The translations under genes were made by a program, and so were the position numbers. 26,387 nucleotides of DNA from Ettlia oleoabundans (lineage: Eukaryota; Chlorophyta; Chlorophyceae; Chlamydomonadales), in the NCBI GenBank assembly GCA_019693395.1, contig JAAMXP010002687.1, forward strand, positions 1 to 26,387, read 5' to 3'. Shown one piece after another: positions 9,888 through 20,600 of this stretch. Numbering within the stretch: position 1 is the first letter of the stretch; the number at the start of each line of letters is the position of its first letter. The notes beneath the pieces are model-generated. The model saw only the letters and a program-made list of their open reading frames with translations. It did not search any database and had not been told where the DNA came from.

Positions 9888-12800
9888 CTAGTTTGATGTT
9901 GCCCGTCCACTGATGCTGGCGTGGAAAGCACCTACAGGTGGGCTGCCCACAGGGCTGGGGTTAAGGCTTCGTATGGGACTCAGCCCTTCGGGCGACTGCC
10001 GCACGCTGCCGCCTGATAGTGCAGCACTACTACGGGCACGGCTCAGGCCAGTCAGCCGCTCACTGCGCTCTAGCATAGCACTCAAGCGCTGCAGCAGCTG
10101 GGGAGCTGTGGGGCGCTCTGCGGGGTTTTCCTTGAGGCACTCCAGCATGAGGTCAGCAACTTCCTGCGGCAGGCCCAGGGTTGGTGGGTGAATTTCAATA
10201 AAAAGGTGAGGAGGGGTCGTGGTTAATGCTCATGTGGGGGTGCTGTTAGCTGGATTTTGGGTGAGTAAGTAGGTGGAGGGAGTTGAAGTTGGGGTGGCGA
10301 CGCGGGCATGAGAAAGGGCCGGTGGTGTTGCTCAAGGTATTTGGCAGCAGAACGGAGAAGAAATCACAGATCCGGAAAGCCACGGCAGTGTTGGGTGCCA
10401 GGAACTACCCAGAAGCCAAGTGCGACGGCTAACAACAGCAGGCACAACAAGTCCCAAGCAGCATACGTTGCGACAACACAGCCAATCAAGCAGCCAAACA
10501 GTCAACTCCAATTGTCAGCATAGCCAGGCAGCCGCATTCCCTTCCCTTTACTCACCTGTGGGCACTCGTCAGGCACAGCTGGCATCCGCATGCCGCCACG
10601 CTTGGGCTGCTCGCCGGTGATGATCTCCCACAACAGGACTGCGGCCAACACATAGGAGGAACGGGGTGGCGTCCGCAATACTTTCCACAGCAGCAGCCTA
10701 GGACAGTACTTTCCACAGCGGCAGCCCAGGACAGGCAGGTGGTCACACATCATTAAGGAGCATAGTAGCAGCATACAGCGGCTTCCAGGACTACAGCAGC
10801 TAAGGCACGCCCTAGCAGGAAGTCAGCACCTTGCCAACGCAAGCCAGGGCTGCTCACCTCCGTACGAGAAAATGTCAACAGCGCTGCTGCACTCCCGCGA
10901 CAGGAGCACCTCAGGAGCAATCCTGCAATAAGCAGCAGGGAAAAGCGAGGTAACAACCCACATGGGGTTTGGCTGCCAGCTGTGGACCCTTGCTTCATGC
11001 GAGCGACTTTGAAAGGGGAGCGTTCCACTGTTAATGGCATCTGCCTTCACACTGAAAATCATGAAAGCTCAGAAGCAGGCCTTCCTTGTAGTTCTCATAC
11101 AGAGCATCAACATGGCTGCCTCATGCCTCACCAAGGGAAGGTTCCTATGAGCGGCACATCGGCCAGCATCTCTCCAGCTAGCTCCCGTGACAGCGCCACA
11201 TCAGCAAGCTTAGCGGTACCACCGCTCGTCAGGAGTACCTGCATCACATGAACAGTATATGTACTATGCACTACGACTGCTGTACGCGACATATGTAGCT
11301 AACAAAAACGAGGAAGTCATGATGTGCTTCAAACAAGGCGCCTATGCCATGCTGCAGAGGGCAACGAAAGGCACGCTTAAACATGCGACAGTGCCGCTAT
11401 TGACGCTGCGGCCAAGGCCACCAGAGCACTCACGTTTGAGCTCTTCACATCCATGTGCACGAAGCCCTGCAGGGAAAAGAAGGCGATGGATGGATTGTCG
11501 TGCATTGGCAGGGAGGAGAAAGTGTTTGCAGTAGCTGACGCAAATGGGGGATAAACTCAGCAAAAGCTGCGGGCAGACCCAAGCTGCAGGCTCAAGGCTT
11601 AAGGCACCGAAGCAAACAATATTAATTCCAAAGCAGTGTACAGCGGCAGCACCCATGAGTACCGACGGTAGCGCCCCATGAGCAGTACGTGTCAGCACCC
11701 AACAGCAATACGGTAGCCCCCAACAGCGATACGATAGCACCCAACAGCGATACAGGAGCAGCAAATGAGTAGCAAGGTTTCAGCACAAAAGAGCAACAAC
11801 ATGGCAGCACCTTGGAGTGCAAGTAGTTGATTGCCTTGGCAACCTCAAACGCCACCCGCCGGCCGCGACGGTGCCAGCAAAACACCCGCTGATTGCCGCC
11901 CGCTGCCATCACCCCCAAGGCACTGTGCAGGTCGCGGCCTGCAGCACCATCATGAGACAAACATTTCCAGGTCAGCAGGAAGTGCGGTACACCAAGAAAT
12001 AAACAAAAAAAATCATTCAACAGAGCAGCAAAATGAACGTGCAACCACCCACTTTATCACGCCACCACCTCACCCTCGCAAAATTCTAGCAGCACCACAC
12101 CCTTGCTCCCCGCCAGGCACACGCCATAAAATTCAACCAGGTGCGGGTGGCGCAACGCCTGCAACCGCATGGCCTCCTGCAAAAAGGAAAGCAAGAGAGG
12201 AGCATCCAGGTGGGTTCCATGCAAATACCTAGCTTCGGCCACATTGGCCACAGCTTGCAAACACAGCGGCACAGGTATGATGAAAGGAGAGAAGCGGCGA
12301 CGTCAGAGGGAACAATTAGGGCCCCTACTAGTTGCAGCGACGCCAAGCTCATACGGCGCTTGATAGGCACAAGGGTGAGGAGAGGTGCTGCCTTCACTAT
12401 TGAAGGCAAGCACAGGGAGGCTGGGTGTCAAGCTGTACAGGCACCAGCAAGTAAGCTAGTCGTTTCCCTGCTGTAGCTTATGCCATCATCTGCCACCCAC
12501 CGTCAAAAAGGCTTCCTGTGCCTCCAGTGATCCCTCCAGCTCAACCTCTTTAGCCGCCACAGCCTCGCCGTTGTAACTAGCCAGGAACACGCGGGAGCTG
12601 CAGTACAAGGGGAGGGAGCCAGCAGTACAAGCACATGAGGCAGATGGGATCGATTGTAAGGAACTGTGAAGGCTGGCCAGGAATAGGGGGAGCTGCAGTG
12701 CAAAAGCAGAGGCAAAGGTGCAAGTTGCTCAGGGCAGATAAGCGGAAATCGGGGGTCAGCTGCGGTTAGGCAGACTGGAAACATGAACGCATAGCAAAAC

Positions 12801-14315
12801 GAGATTGATTTGGGAACGCAGTGCTGGACGCAGTACAAAGAGGCAAGTATGGCAGCAGACATGGCGCACATTGACTAGCGTGCCAGACCGCCGCAGGACT
12901 CAGCTGCAGCCCATACCCACTTGATCACCCAGCATCCGCAGCCGGAGGCATCACACCCTTCATCAAAGAAACTTTCATAAAAAGGCAATGTGTTTTGCCA
13001 GCTCCCACCTGGCCCCTGAGCCCAGCTCTTTAAGCTTCCCATTCGGCCAGCGCTGGTAGGAAACAAGCGAGGGGTCCACCACCCATTCCTGCAACCGCGG
13101 AGGCAGCGCTGCCTGACAGAGAAGAAGTTGAGTGGAGGTTTCATCAATGCCGCCAAGCCCTGAAGCTGCCTCAGCCTCCCGTTGGGCCACAAACTGTGCC
13201 AGCTCGGGAAGCAGCCCGCTGGCGGTGCGCTGAGAGCGCAGCGCGGCAGCGGCGCTAGCCCTAATGCTCGCCAAACCCAACGTCGCTGATGTTGCTGCAG
13301 ACAGGCCGCTGCTGCCGATAGGGTTGGCTGTGCGGGGTTCCAAGGCTTCTAGTAGGAAGGGACTCTGGGAAGCGTAGGCAACCAGAGCGGAAGGAGCGGG
13401 CAGCATTCCCATCGGGCCAGGAGAGGCAGCGCCGCTGCCACTCCCGCCCACGGCCGGCGGCAGCGGAGGGCGCAAGCTGCGCTGCGGCGATGCGCCGCAT
13501 ATGGGACTGCCATGCGTGAAGCTGCCGCTGTCGTTCTGTCTCGCTATGCCGCTGCTGTTTTGCGCTGTTCCTGGATGCAGCTGTGCGTGTAGCAACCCCA
13601 GCCCATCCCCCTGCGGCCCCACGGACCGTGCTTCTGGCTGCTGCAAACTGCTTGCACGGCTTGGCGGCGCAGATGTGCTGTTCCCGCTGGCGAACCCCTG
13701 CCCTGCCGCTGCAAATGCAAATGGCGACAGTAAGCTCTCGCCCGACAGATGGGATTCCGGCACCTCGGGCGGTGGCGGTGGAACAGGGAAGGTGATGCTG
13801 CGATACGAAGCTTGCTGCTCCATCTGCAATGCCTGCTGCGGCACATGCTGCTGCAGGTCCTGTTGCTGCTGTAAATTCTGCTGCCGAGTGACAACTGGAA
13901 CAACAACGCCAGAGCCGTTTGTGCCAAACGAGGGGCTGCAGACAAGGGTGCTTCGCTCTGCCGCACTGTTGGGTGCGCCTCCTGGTGCAGGATTCGCAGA
14001 AGCTCCATCCTCGAGCTGCTTGTTTTGTTCATCGACAGCGAGCTGGTTCCGCCGCCATGCCTGGAAAGCCAGGCAGAGCCCAAACCCAGCTGCCAAGCCA
14101 AGCGCCGCAGAAGCCACTGCGACGCCCACGACTGCGCCGGCGGAGACGCAGCTGCCGCCGCCGCTGCCGGCGTTGCTTGCGAACATTTTCATGTTGGCAT
14201 CAACCCAATGTGCGGTGTGAATACGGCCCTGCAAGTCAGAGTCTTCCGCTTCATGGGAGGCAGTTGCGCTGCACAAGGCGCACAGCGCCATCACGATTAT
14301 CAAACATCTAACCAT
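9888..14315 (-). CDS. Single-pass TKL-type receptor-like protein kinase
   Basis: Exons are 14315-13009, 12597-12501, 12176-12074, 11938-11811, 11466-11434, 11238-11132, 10922-10858, 10638-10556 and 10163-9888 (2199 nt, 732 aa; all phases agree). Residues 1-20 are a signal peptide (MVRCLIIVMALCALCSATAS), followed by only about 36 ectodomain residues and a transmembrane helix (about 57-86). A long linker (about 87-410), rich in Gln, Ser, Pro and Ala with a poly-Gln patch, leads to the kinase domain. The domain has the glycine loop GSGASSRV (432-439), VAAK with Lys452, an alpha-C Glu (probably 469), a catalytic loop HMDVKSSN (549-556), DVA (569-571) in place of DFG, GTFPWIAPE (588-596), VDIFSYG (607-613) and ERP (657-659). 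Catalytic Asp, Lys and Asn are present, so it is probably active on Ser/Thr. The start is chosen for the signal peptide; the frame is open further upstream. Confidence 0.85.
10679..10734. repeat. 28-nt tandem duplication in a kinase intron
   Basis: Two adjacent 28-nt units (10679-10706 and 10707-10734) match at 26 of 28 positions and begin TACTTTCCACAGC. They lie in the intron between the APE exon and the VLLWEIITG exon of the kinase gene. No function is evident. Confidence 0.85.
11697..11759. repeat. 21-nt tandem repeat in a kinase intron
   Basis: Three 21-nt units share the core CCCAACAGC(A/G)ATACG. A weaker fourth unit may precede them near 11651. The array is in the intron just before the HMDVKSSN exon of the kinase gene. 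It is likely a variable-number minisatellite. Confidence 0.8.
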
Positions 14316-14883
14316 GTCATTGCATGTGGTTGAAGGCAGAAGAACACGGCGCCAGCCGCGCCGGTCATGTCGACAAGTGGCGGACTTGGGTTTTCCTCCC
14401 GATATCAAGACTCCCGTTTGTTCCCCAGTATCACTTGAGAACGACTGCACGTAGGTATTGACCGCAACAGCGACACTGCAGCCCCTACACGCTCCATTTG
14501 CCTTTCGCTGTTCGGCCGCCCGCACTACGAACGTGCCACTGGCGTGTTTATCGCTTTGGGGTTTATCGGGCGTCAGATGCAGAACACACAGATTGAAACT
14601 AGGTGAGGTGTTTGGGCAGCTGGGTGCCCCAGGCTGGAGTTGCCGACCTCCGGCTGCTGGCCACGTTAGGCAGCGGCAGCCTTGCTTGCATGTGCAGATG
14701 TGTTGGCTGCACACATCCCAGCATGCGTGCTTGACTGCCTGCATGTCGCCAAATGTGCAGCGAGCTTGCTGTTGCAATGCACAAATACCCCGCACTCTCC
14801 CGCTCACTCCCACGCGCTACCTGAGCATTGAACCCGGTTACTCGGTCATCGCCAGGTGCCTTTGCCACAGGGTATCCATATTT
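14316..14883. promoter_or_regulatory. Divergent region between kinase and GH16 gene
   Basis: About 570 nt separate the kinase ATG (- strand, 14315) from the first unambiguous GH16 start (14884). On the + strand the GH16 frame stays open back to about 14458, so part of this region may be 5' GH16 coding sequence. One option is an exon from the ATG at 14743 to 14855 (GCCAG|GTGCCT) joined to 14958. Promoter elements could not be assigned. Confidence 0.35.
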
Positions 14884-16821
14884 ATGCACCTCAGGCTGCA
14901 CTGCTTGTTAGCTTTGAATACACATCAGGCTACACCCCTCCTGCTTTGTTGGTGCAGCAGCGGCTGGGAGCTCCTCTGGGCAGACGAGTTCACCGCCCCC
15001 AGCCTGGACCTGACCAAATGGGAGGCCCAGATAGCCAACGGCTGCCAGTACTGCATCCCCGGTTGGGGCAACAACGAGCGCCAGTGGTACACCGACCTGC
15101 CCCAAAACCTGCGCATCGAAAACAACCAGCTGGTAATCCAGGCGATGCACACCCCTGAGGCCCCCGTGGCCCCCCACCAGCCCTTCTCCTCTGCCCGCAT
15201 CCGCACTTATGGCCGATATGCAGTGGGGCCGTCGGAGACCCACCCCACAATCAAAGTGGAGGCTCGAATCAAGGTGGGGTGGGCTTAAGGGGTGGTTTAA
15301 TTGTTGCCTCCTGTGCGTTCTGCATCCCTGCCCGATTCTCGCTCCCACCATTCAAGTAACCTCCCATGCCACCCGTTACTCAAATCCCTGCCCCATTGAC
15401 AGCTCGCACTGAATTGCCCTGGCCCCTTCCAACCCCAACTTCACCCCACCCCACCCCACCCCACCCATGAAGGTCCCAGCTGGGCTCGGCCTCTGGCCCG
15501 CCTTCTGGATGCTGCCCTCAACAGATGCCACCAGCCTGTGCAGCGGCGGCGGTCGGCATGGGTACTGGGCTGCCAGCGGCGAGATCGATATAATGGAGCT
15601 GCGCAACGGCGCCACCAAAGTGCGGCAAACAGCACACGATTTTGCCTTGCTCCTTGCTGCTCTGCTCGGACCTTGCTGCTCTGTGTTCTTGACTTGCAAT
15701 CCTCACAGCATCATGTTTGCGTGAATTCAGGAGTTCAGGTGCTGGCAGCAGGTCAGGGTGCATTTGCAGGCGCTTGATGTTGAGTGTTTCATATGCGACA
15801 GCATGATTGGCAGAGTTGTGCTTCATGTGCATTCCTCGGGCCACTCCCCCACCCACGTGACCTTACTGCGGCCCATTCACCCTTCCCCTAGTCGCTCCCC
15901 CATCCCCCCTTGCTGTGTCACGCAGCTGATTGGCTCACTACACTTTGGCGGCCAGTGGCCCCTCAACAAGTGCTCCTCTGCGGGGTACTGCCTGCCTGAT
16001 GGCACTTCTCTGGCTGACGACTTCCACACCTACAGCATCGAGTGGTCTGCCAAACAGGTGGGACCCTGTGGATCAAGCACACCACACAGCACGGCCTTCC
16101 GCTGCAACAGCTGGGTGTGAGGCAATTGTTTTGTGCGCATCCTGTTCACCCTGCCTCGTGCCGCACCCTGCACACATATTACCCTGCACGACCAGCTAAA
16201 CTTGCCTTGTGTGTTATGGCATGAGGTTGGCCATGGCTAGTGACCGGCTGAGAGCACCCTGCACCAGTTCATGGCGGCTATTGCCCTTGCTCAGCTTGAC
16301 CCTGTCAGCTGGGGCTGCTTCCGTCCCTGCTTCGTTCACCCACCCTATTGGCCTGCTCCTGCCGCTGCTGCTGCCCCTGTTGTCCCCTCCGCCTGCCACT
16401 GTGCCTGCTCCTGCTGCTCCCTCTGCCTGCCATTAATGCCCTGGCATTAATGCTCCTGCAGATCCGCTGGTATGTGGACGGCCACATGTACTTCAGTCAG
16501 AATAGCGGCGAGGGCACCGAAAACGGCTGGTTCAGTATGGGGCCCTCTGCCACCACTGGGGACGAACCTCCTCTGCCTGGGGATGGCCCCTTTGGGACCC
16601 AGCAGTTCCACATCCTGCTGAATCTGGCGCTGGGTGCTGAGGAAACCGTGTTTACCAAGATGAACGGCAAGGGCATCACACAAGAGCAGCTGCAGGCCAC
16701 TCTGACCACCCCCAAGTCCATGCTGGTCGACTGGGTGCGTGTGTGGGGGCAGCGAGCCGCCGTGCCTGACCAGTACGGTGCACCGCTAGCGAGTAATGCA
16801 AGCCAAATCATCCAGAAGTGA
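14884..16821 (+). CDS. GH16 beta-glucanase (laminarinase-like)
   Basis: Exons are 14884-15273, 15473-15619, 15926-16057 and 16462-16821, totalling 1029 nt and 342 aa from this start. All junctions are phase 0. Family landmarks in order are WELLWADEF, GWGNNERQWYT, LGLWPAFWMLP (about 135-145), the catalytic signature GEIDIMEL (166-173, with Glu167 as nucleophile, Asp169, and Glu172 as acid/base), LHFGGQWP, FHTYSIEWSAKQ, IRWYVDG and FHILLNLALG, ending in VDWVRVWGQ. These are diagnostic of GH16 enzymes, and the NNERQWYT loop points to endo-1,3-beta-glucanases. The likely substrate is a beta-1,3-glucan, from the wall, storage or another organism. The domain is complete. The N-terminus is uncertain: the first 22 residues are only weakly signal-like, and an alternative 5' exon (14743-14855) fits the phase. 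Confidence 0.87.
16431..16452. repeat. Perfect 10-bp inverted repeat beside a 3' splice site
   Basis: CATTAATGCC (16431-16440) and its exact reverse complement GGCATTAATG (16443-16452) are separated by 2 nt. The pair ends 9 nt before the last GH16 exon (16462), over the likely branch-point and polypyrimidine region. In RNA it would form a tight hairpin. Any effect on splicing is inference. Confidence 0.75.
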
Positions 16822-17698
16822 GGGATCCATGAAATAAAAGAACCACTCAACGTGCTACAGTATTCCTTAGCAGTCTGAGAAATTGTAGTTGCAACAATCC
16901 CTTGTCATGATGTTCTTTTTAATCTTTCTCGCCTATGCAGTTGTGCATGCTCGTGTCACCCTTCCGTGCTGCCTGTTCTGTTTTGAGCTCTGATGGTGTG
17001 CTCCAACACGGCTTCCAACCAATGCTTTCTATCTCGGCAACAACCCGCCCCTTTTGATCCAGCCCCGCTGGCCAACTCGTGAGTAATGAGAATGTGAGTT
17101 TGTTGTTTGCATGTATATAGGAAACCATGAGTCGAGTTGGTTGTCCCAGGCGTGTTGTGAGTGCATTGAGATGTACACGGCAGCATTGAAGGATGCCAAG
17201 CAGCAGTCAAAGTTAAAGGCAATAGCGCAATATGTATTTTATGCGTTAACGGAGGGTAAACAGTGAACGGGAGCAGAAGCAGAGTGCAAAAAGAAAAGGA
17301 TAGATGTGTACATACAAGACGCCCTGTGGGCTGAGTGTAGAGTCAAATGGACAGGCTAGGTGTGCAGGGGAAGAAAACAAAGGGCAGCTTGTGGAGCATC
17401 ATGCACAAGCAGATGCTAGTAGCAGCAGCACAGGCCAGCTAGGCAGCACGCGCTCCCTGGTATGGCCGGCATATGTACTGCCTAGGGGATGTAATGCTCA
17501 AGGGGCTCAGCATAGTGCTGTGCTGGTCCGCCCAAGGGAAGAAAGCAGCCAGTCAAGCAAGCACGGCTAGCAATTCTCGAGCACAGCATGCAAAGCGCCA
17601 CCCCAACTAACAACACCACATACTTGCCCAGCGCGTTCTGGTGAGGAGCTTCCCCTTGAAAATGTGGTTCGTGCAAAGCGGCAAAGCGTGGCACAGCC
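16822..17698. other. Intergenic 3'-3' region, 877 nt
   Basis: This is the convergent gap between the GH16 gene (+) and the SPX gene (-). AATAAA occurs at 16833-16838, too close to the GH16 stop to be a sure poly(A) signal. I found no TGTAA on the - strand for the SPX gene. No exon-like sequence was seen. Confidence 0.5.
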
Positions 17699-20600
17699 TC
17701 AAGGCACGGAGTCCAGAGACAGTGACATCTCAGCCTGCTGCTGCCCCTTGTGCTCCTGTCCCCCATGCTGCAGCCTGCCTGTGCGCTGCTTCTTGCCATC
17801 TGGTGCGGCATCAGAGTTGGCGGTGGAGGGGGGCAGCAGCGTGCTGGGAGTAGATGCTGTCTCCTGCAGGAGAGACAGGACCAAGGCAGGTTAGCAGCAG
17901 CAGCAGGAGAACAGAGACCGACAGCGTGACTGGTGGTGCAAGGCGTTGTAAGTTTCCGCAACGGCTAAGGAAATATCCCTGACATATGGCCGTGCCCACC
18001 TTTATCACTTGTGTCACTTTGCCAGGGCCGTCAACCCCAGCAACCCTGCTTCAAGGCCCCATGTCACCCACCCACCCACACACACACACACCGCTGCCAC
18101 CACCCACCGGCGCCCTGCAGCCAGCACCCACCTGCATCTCCTTCACCATGTGCAGTGCGGCACGTGTGCGCTTATAAATGGCAACATGGCTGCCCTCCAT
18201 GGCAGCTTCAGGGGCGCGTGCACGTGCCTCGCCTCCGGAATCGCCGTCCATCGACTGCCCTGCACACAAGGAGCGCAAACGGTCGCCGCCAACCAGGCAT
18301 GTGCCAGTCCTAAGTAATGTTTATGATACAGCAGTACCTTTTCTTGTTATTTTGCAGCAGCCAAGTGAAGCGGTAGGATTCAACCCAGGTGGCCTGGAGG
18401 TCAAGGGTATGCGCCCGTGGCAGCAAATCAACGTTGCATGGCTGATGCGAGGCGATCCAGGCATCCGCACGCAACCATCCAGGCTGCTCAGCCTCAATAC
18501 AGGCAGCAACAGGGAGTGGACAGCATCCAGCAAATGGCTGATGGCGACACCCAGCCAACAAGCCAGCCACCCACCCACGCACCTGCGCTAGTGGCTGTGC
18601 CGCAGAGCTGCGACAGCTCCTGCACATGCCGCTCCGCCTCTTTGACCAGCTGACTAATGCTCTCGGTCGAAAGGAAGGGCTGCAGGCGAGGGGGGGTCAG
18701 GGACAGTGAGTGCAGCTGTGAAGTGGCTGTGCAATGGTTGTGCGAGTTGCAAGCATTGCAACGGCTAGCTGCTGTTTTCCGTAGAAAGGAGGAGCTGCAG
18801 TAATGGCGCAAATATCAGCACGCGAGGAATATATGTGCGAGGCTAGTGATTGTGTGAGCTGCAATGTGGTGCAGACAACGAGAAGACGGAAAAAGGGTGG
18901 CGGAGCTGGCACAGAGGTCATGCCACGGAGTGTGTGCGCTGCCAGCAGCTTGCTGGAACTGACAGCTTCACGGCAGCAGGCCAGTTAAGCAGAGGGGCAC
19001 CGTAGCAGCTGGTCCACAAAATGGCGGCAGCAGCAGAAGCAGCAGCAGCATTAACTACCACACACAAGGTGCGGCAGAAGCGCACCTGCTACAACACGCT
19101 GGCAGGCACCCACCTACTACTTGGGTCGCCCCGCCCATTTGTGCATAAACACAACCACGAAACCAGCCACGCAAACAACAGCCAGCACACAGGGTGTGGC
19201 GGTAGCGCACCTGGTGCAACACGCTGGCCAACACCGCGGCTCGTAGGCGGGAACTGCGGGCAGGGTGGCGGCACCACAGCGCTCAGGCCTCAGCACACAC
19301 AGGCACAAGCGACAGCGGGGATCTGCACTCAACCGCCACAGGTGGCAGCCGCCAAACTCAGTGCCCGTAACAGCTGGTGCAACCTGCTTCATGCGCTATT
19401 CCGCGGCCCCATGCCTTAGCCTGCATCACTCACAAAAACCCTAGCCCACATGCAGCCACCCACCCCGTCATCTTGTCGTGCTTCTTCAAGATTTTTGCTA
19501 CCGCTGCGTAATTCACGAGTGACCAGTGCAGCATAAGCACCAGCTCGCCATGAAAGTCTACCAGCTGCACACAATGGTTTGAATAAAGGGGAAAGTAAAT
19601 GAGAATAATCACCATTTTACCCCAATATCTACCAGTTGCACGTGCAAGAGAGATGAAAGAGAGGGAAGAACTGTTTATGCCAGAAAGGTTGGTCGAGTTT
19701 TTGCGGAAATCAATGCGGTGACCTTCCAACCGGCTAAAACGGTTAAGTATTTCCACGTTTTCTTGACGATCTCACAGCTGCCTTAACTCTCTGCCCGCCT
19801 AGCAATGCTCCGCCATACCAAGCACATGAAACAGTGCCAATCTCAATAATCCTCCGAATAGAACCTCACCTCGTTTCGCAGATGCTCCAGCTCTGGTGCC
19901 GCCATGCCGCGCCGCGCCGCCACCAGCCGGTCTTCCAAGGCGCGCAGCCGTATCACCGCCTCTTCCTCCTTCTCCATGAAGTAGCTGTTCACGCGGGACA
20001 AGTCCTGCGGTACGGTGCAGTACAAGGTGATGGCAGTACAGTGGGCAAATAAAAAGAATACCAAAATGCAAAATATCATTGGTGGTATGATGCCGCAGGG
20101 ACCAGCAGGTTATGGGGGAGAGCAGCGGGGGTTTTCTTATCTTGGGCAGCCACGGCTGCCATAACGGCTGTTTTGTTTGGATTGGAGTTTATTACGGCAG
20201 CACAGCAGCAAATTGCCCACTACACCATCTTACGCAAGCAGACCCAGACCAGCAGTCAGCTGGCAAGCAGAAAGGGAACGCCAAGAGCAGGTGCCGCGAG
20301 CACGGGGCCAGCACCTCGGGCCAGGATCAAGTAGGGCCAGCCAGCCAACGACACTTGCCATCCACCCATCACCCACTTCTGACCACGTATTCTCTTCAAC
20401 CACTCCCCGAGCGCGCCATACCCTGCCACCATTGGCCCCTAGCCATCGGGCCCTGCTCACATATGCACAACCCACCCACCCACCCACCCCACCGTGTTGA
20501 GTGTGGCCACAAATTCTCTGTCCTCCTCTGCAATGCCCCCAGAGCCATCACGGTCCAAAGCCGCACCATCTGCTGCTGACGAGGCTGCTGCCGCCCCTCC

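Noticed and set aside
13501..14220. Long + strand open frame of 239 codons
   Set aside because: It is antisense to the Ser/Ala/Gln-rich linker of the kinase exon 1. The Cys/Leu/Pro-rich translation is what GC-rich coding sequence gives on its opposite strand.
12975..14813. Extending the kinase upstream to use the whole 612-codon open frame
   Set aside because: The extra N-terminus has no family features, while the internal ATG at 14315 starts a textbook signal peptide. The upstream part also runs into the GH16 5' region on the other strand.
16833..16838. AATAAA as the GH16 poly(A) signal
   Set aside because: It is only about 12 nt after the stop, and chlorophytes normally use TGTAA, so position and type both argue against it.
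20471..20492. CCCA-type repeat as a possible telomere-like or G-quadruplex element
   Set aside because: It is a short run of CCCACCCA at the start of an SPX intron. Its complement GTGGGTGGG resembles the common donor context here, so simple-sequence expansion at the donor explains it.
20493..20540. EF-hand from the DRDGSGGIAEED stretch of the SPX protein
   Set aside because: Only the loop-like string is present. There are no flanking EF-hand helices or paired hand, and the residues after it form the SPX helix.
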